Positions 61,431-64,000 of a stretch of DNA of 64,000 nt are shown here, in pieces. The number at the start of each line of letters is the position of its first letter. Within the stretch, counting starts at the first letter, position 1. The position numbers and the translations under genes are program-made. This stretch comes from Tissierella sp. P1 (GTDB lineage Bacteria > Bacillota > Clostridia > Tissierellales > Tissierellaceae). The notes under the pieces are model-generated. The model was not told the origin of the DNA. It saw nothing but the letters and a program-made list of their open reading frames with translations, and did not search any database. The DNA lies in contig NZ_NPMN01000005.1 in NCBI RefSeq assembly GCF_002266425.1, forward strand, positions 62,001 through 126,000, in the 5' to 3' direction.

Positions 61431-61475
61431 CCTCTTACTGAATTTAAAATCTTAGGTCAGTAAGAGGCTATTTTT
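61431..61475 (+). terminator. Rho-independent terminator
   Basis: CCTCTTACTGA pairs with TCAGTAAGAGG (11 bp) across a 15-nt loop and CTATTTTTATG follows, 10 bp after the phospholipase-like stop. A canonical stem with U-run. Confidence 0.8.
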
Positions 61476-61499
61476 ATGCTGTAAAAGATTATATAAAAA

Positions 61500-61543
61500 G
61501 AAGGGATTTAGCAAACTTTGTAGAATAAGTATAATATAGACTT
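61500..61543 (+). promoter_or_regulatory. Promoter-like repeat module, copy C5
   Basis: GAAGGGATTTAGCAAAC then TTTGTAGAATAAGTATAATAT, the fifth copy of the module, immediately upstream (22 nt) of the SnoaL-like gene and right after a terminator, consistent with a promoter. Confidence 0.5.
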
Positions 61544-61564
61544 TGTAAGGAGGAAATTTACAAT

Positions 61565-61942
61565 ATGAAGGAATATATAGTTAAAAAATTTTGGGCTCTA
61601 ATGAGTGATGGAATGTTTGATGAAGTGGGAGAATTAATGGAAGAAGATGCATATGTATGGTTACCAAATACTAGAGAAGTTTTTAAAGGTAAGGATAAAT
61701 ATATCAATTTCAATAAAAAATATCCAGGTCGTTGGATAATAACCTTAGATAAAATTTTCTCTAAAGATGAGATAGTTGTTTCTGCTGTAAAAGTAGAAGC
61801 AGAAGATAAATCAAGCAGCTTTTATGCCACTTCTTTTTTTACTGTTAAAGATAGCTTAATTAGTGAAATAGTAGAATATTGGGGAGATAATGGTGAGCCA
61901 CCACAATGGAGAGTTGAAGAAACGTTATCAGAAAGATATTAA
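61565..61942 (+). CDS. SnoaL-like / NTF2-fold protein
   Basis: A 125-residue NTF2-like cone-fold protein: IVKKFWALMSDGMFDEVGEL, MEEDAYVWLPNTREVFKGKD, VVSAVKVEAEDKSSSFYATS and FFTVKDSLISEIVEYWGDNG. Members bind or isomerise small hydrophobic ligands or serve as limonene-epoxide/steroid-isomerase-type enzymes; no catalytic residues can be named. GTAAGGAGG precedes the ATG. Single gene behind promoter module C5. Confidence 0.8.
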   Translation: MKEYIVKKFWALMSDGMFDEVGELMEEDAYVWLPNTREVFKGKDKYINFNKKYPGRWIITLDKIFSKDEIVVSAVKVEAEDKSSSFYATSFFTVKDSLISEIVEYWGDNGEPPQWRVEETLSERY

Positions 61943-61977
61943 TAATTTTAGGTTTTACTAATTATGGAGGAAGTCAT

Positions 61978-62598
61978 ATGGAAAAATTAATAGATTTATC
62001 ATGCATAATTGAGGATAATATGCCTGTTTATCCAGGAGATAGCATGACAGGATTAAAACAAGTAAAAAATTTACAAGAGGATTTCTATAACAATCATAGG
62101 CTAGATATTAGTATGCATTCAGGTACGCACATAGATTCACCAATGCATTTAACTGAAAGCAAAGAATACATATATGAAATGCCATTAGAATCATTTATTG
62201 GTATAGGATGCATTATTGATGTAAGAAATCAACCTATTATAAAAGAAAAACTAGAGTATAAGAAATTGATAGAAGAAAATAGTATTGTTTTGCTTTACAC
62301 AGGTTGGGATCAAGAATATGGAAAGAACTCCTATTATGAAAGTCATCCAGCTATAGATATTAGCTTTGCCAAGTTATTGATAGATAAGAATATTAAGATG
62401 CTAGGGATAGATATGCCTTCTCCAGACAGATATCCTTTTGAAACACACAAATTGCTTTTTAAAAATAAGATATGTATAATGGAGAATCTAAGAAATCTCG
62501 ATAAATTACTTGGTATTCCAAGCTTTGAAGTTATAGCTTTTCCATTAAAGATTAGGGCAGATAGCTCCATGACGAGAGCTGTTGCAAGAGTATTGTAG
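61978..62598 (+). CDS. Cyclase-family metal-dependent hydrolase (kynurenine formamidase-like)
   Basis: A 206-residue member of the cyclase family (PF04199): LSCIIEDNMPVYPGDSMT, the metal motif MHSGTHIDSPMH (H-x-G-T-H-x-D-x-P-x-H, near 41-52), VLLYTGWDQEYG, and GIDMPSPDRYPFETHKLLF with the catalytic His/Glu. Hydrolyses N-formylkynurenine or related amides/lactones; no tryptophan-degradation genes lie nearby. GGAGG precedes the ATG, 35 bp after the SnoaL-like gene. Confidence 0.88.
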   Translation: MEKLIDLSCIIEDNMPVYPGDSMTGLKQVKNLQEDFYNNHRLDISMHSGTHIDSPMHLTESKEYIYEMPLESFIGIGCIIDVRNQPIIKEKLEYKKLIEENSIVLLYTGWDQEYGKNSYYESHPAIDISFAKLLIDKNIKMLGIDMPSPDRYPFETHKLLFKNKICIMENLRNLDKLLGIPSFEVIAFPLKIRADSSMTRAVARVL

Positions 62599-62672
62599 AG
62601 TAAATTTATAAGATTTAAAGCGATATAGATGAAGTTGTATTTGTTTTTGTAAAAAGGGAAGGTGTTTATGCT

Positions 62673-63845
62673 ATGAAAAAGAAGAAGTATAGAATATTGA
62701 AGGAATTAGTTGGTGGAGGAATAATTGGATTTATACTGGGATTTTCAATTCTATTCATAAGAGATTATATTCATATTCCAGAAGGTTTCGTCAAGCTGCC
62801 TTTTTATATAAATATATTAATATTTATTTTTACATTTTTTTTAGCGGTAACCTTACATGAATTTGGACATGCATTAAGCTTTATTAGCAATGGAATTAAA
62901 ATGAGAGCAATATTTTTTACAATATTTGCATTAATTAAAGAGGATAATAAATGGAAATTTAAACTAACATCTATGAAAACTGTTGGTGGTATTGCAATCC
63001 CTGATATTATATCAGTAAAGGATGAAAAAGATTTCCAGTCAAAACAAGAAGCTTTTGGGAAAGCAGTAATAATGGGACCTATAAGTTCTTTAATAGTTTG
63101 GATTGTACTAACATTTATTAGTATAGTAATGATTAAATTTACATCAAGTATATATATTCGGGCAGGATTTCTAAGTTTAATTTTATCCTTAAGTGGTATC
63201 ACCATATTCCTATTAGCCACTAGCTTTATAAAAAAAGACTTGGTGATAGGTGACTTTCCTGCATATAAAATTATTAAGAGTGATAGTTTTTTTTGTGGAA
63301 TTCAATTTTATGGCTATGGATATTTATCTTCACAGCCAGAAAAGTCTAGAGATGAAAATACATATCTAAGAGAATACATTCTAGAGGAATTAGAAGAAAA
63401 ATATAAAAATAAAGATAGTCATTGGTTTACACTTAGTATTATAGACACAATAATTGTAGAATATCTTGCAGGATATTTAGAGAAATTACCCATGATTATA
63501 GAAAATTATATTAGTTTTATTTTAGAAAATCCTGATATACTTTCGAAAATACGTTCATCTGTAATGTTTGAGATATTATATTTTCACATTATTATGTTGC
63601 TTCATAGAGAGGAATATACTAGAGAAAAATCCTTTGAGTTATATAAAAATTTAAAGAATACCATAGAACCTAATACTCCTAAGAGAAAATATTTATTTAA
63701 GCAAATAGAGCAAATTTTAGGGATTAGAGATAATAAGGATTATCTAATGGATAGAAAAAATATTATAACATCAGATGTGCATCAGATATATAAATATTTC
63801 CATGGCTATTATATAGATGAAATAAGGATTAATGAAATGATATAG
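62673..63845 (+). CDS. HEFGH membrane metalloprotease-like protein (M50-like)
   Basis: A 390-residue protein. Helices near 12-30 and 44-68 precede or contain LAVTLHEFGHALSFI, with HExxH at 62-66; more helices lie near 130-155 and 163-188 (MGPISSLIVWIVLTFISIVM). Residues ~200-390 are soluble and helical. An HExxH in a transmembrane helix is the mark of site-2 proteases (M50), but the second LDG/N-P-x-P motif is not clear, so a divergent or inactive member is possible. AAGGGAAGGTG precedes the ATG. Confidence 0.7.
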   Translation: MKKKKYRILKELVGGGIIGFILGFSILFIRDYIHIPEGFVKLPFYINILIFIFTFFLAVTLHEFGHALSFISNGIKMRAIFFTIFALIKEDNKWKFKLTSMKTVGGIAIPDIISVKDEKDFQSKQEAFGKAVIMGPISSLIVWIVLTFISIVMIKFTSSIYIRAGFLSLILSLSGITIFLLATSFIKKDLVIGDFPAYKIIKSDSFFCGIQFYGYGYLSSQPEKSRDENTYLREYILEELEEKYKNKDSHWFTLSIIDTIIVEYLAGYLEKLPMIIENYISFILENPDILSKIRSSVMFEILYFHIIMLLHREEYTREKSFELYKNLKNTIEPNTPKRKYLFKQIEQILGIRDNKDYLMDRKNIITSDVHQIYKYFHGYYIDEIRINEMI

Positions 63846-63968
63846 ATAAATTGAATTTATAGAGGAAATTTAGAATAATGAGTTATATAGGATTATCAAA
63901 TAAAAATATATAATTTATGAAAAGTAGCAGTTCAGCTATGTGTCCAACAATTGAGGAGGTATAAAATA

Positions 63969-64000
63969 TGAGAAAACTTTTTAACTTGAGGAATATAATA
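63969..64000 (+). CDS. Start of the next gene (cut by the window edge)
   Basis: GAGGAGGTATAAAAT immediately precedes an ATG at 63969 opening RKLFNLRNII, then the sequence ends. The ribosome binding site is strong, so this is almost certainly a real start; the product cannot be identified. Confidence 0.65.

Noticed and set aside
62804-63220. 138-codon open frame on the - strand
   Set aside because: Antisense to the HEFGH protease gene; hydrophobic only because the sense strand encodes membrane helices.
1-64000. CRISPR array, tRNA, rRNA
   Set aside because: No regularly spaced identical repeats, no cloverleaf with TTCGAATC-type arm and no rRNA-like segments were found by reading; the attC-like copies are too divergent and irregularly spaced for CRISPR.

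Overview
The window looks like chromosomal DNA of a low-GC, spore-former-type Clostridium relative (Firmicutes/Bacillota). It is strongly AT-rich, genes carry good AGGAGG-type ribosome binding sites, and ATG, TTG and GTG starts are mixed. Almost every gene is on the + strand; the exceptions are an AEC transporter and an alkaline phosphatase. I see no rRNA, tRNA, CRISPR array, phage structural genes or intact transposase. The host species cannot be named from this window.

Almost everything is an accessory 'small-molecule enzyme' gene standing alone behind its own ribosome binding site: about a dozen GNAT acetyltransferases, SAM methyltransferases, VOC/glyoxalase proteins, APH-type kinases, P-loop kinases, HD, Nudix, ASCH, DUF1801, 2H phosphoesterase, SGNH and HAD proteins. 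Housekeeping-type enzymes are few (PRPP synthetase, UDP-sugar pyrophosphorylase, a 5'-3' exonuclease).

Region 1 (about 1-18 kb) is loosely packed. Single genes are separated by 200-600 bp gaps containing degenerate repeats. Left ends read TAACAnnnTATTTACG, often preceded by CTTCTTA; right ends read GCAAATACTnAGACGTTATAA or GGAGGCGTTA. The two end types resemble the R''/R' core sites of integron attC elements (RYYYAAC / GTTRRRY). A dead C-terminal fragment of a tyrosine recombinase lies in the same stretch (10024-10278). The simplest reading is an old, decayed, cassette-array-like region in a Firmicute. The gaps also hold protein relics: S41 peptidase tail, HExxH-gene tail and small membrane ORFs.

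Region 2 (about 18-34 kb) is mixed. It holds complete genes plus many broken ones: a nonsense-split phospholipase-C-like gene, frameshifted nucleotidyltransferase and APH genes, a methyltransferase lacking its middle, and a duplicated 129-bp relic.

Region 3 (about 34-54 kb) is dense (20-100 bp gaps). It contains an APH kinase, DUF1801, UDPGP, PRPP synthetase, GNATs, TPR, ASCH, Nudix and flavodoxin-like genes. It also holds two more methyltransferases with the central segment missing, a frameshifted alkaline phosphatase and a frameshifted beta-lactamase-family hydrolase.

Region 4 (54.6-60.7 kb) is the one clear operon: response regulator, histidine kinase, ABC ATPase and a large FtsX-type permease, as in antimicrobial-peptide sensing/resistance modules. 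It is bracketed by two copies of a GNAT 3' end. Region 5 (60.7-64 kb) has a Zn-phospholipase-C-like protein, a SnoaL-like protein, a cyclase-family hydrolase and an HEFGH membrane protease; the next gene runs off the edge.

Recurrent themes are gene decay, dispersed promoter-like repeats (five copies of an AGGAAT-N13/14-GAATAAGTA module) and the candidate attC-like elements. Several frameshifts lie in homopolymers, so sequencing error must be excluded for those.
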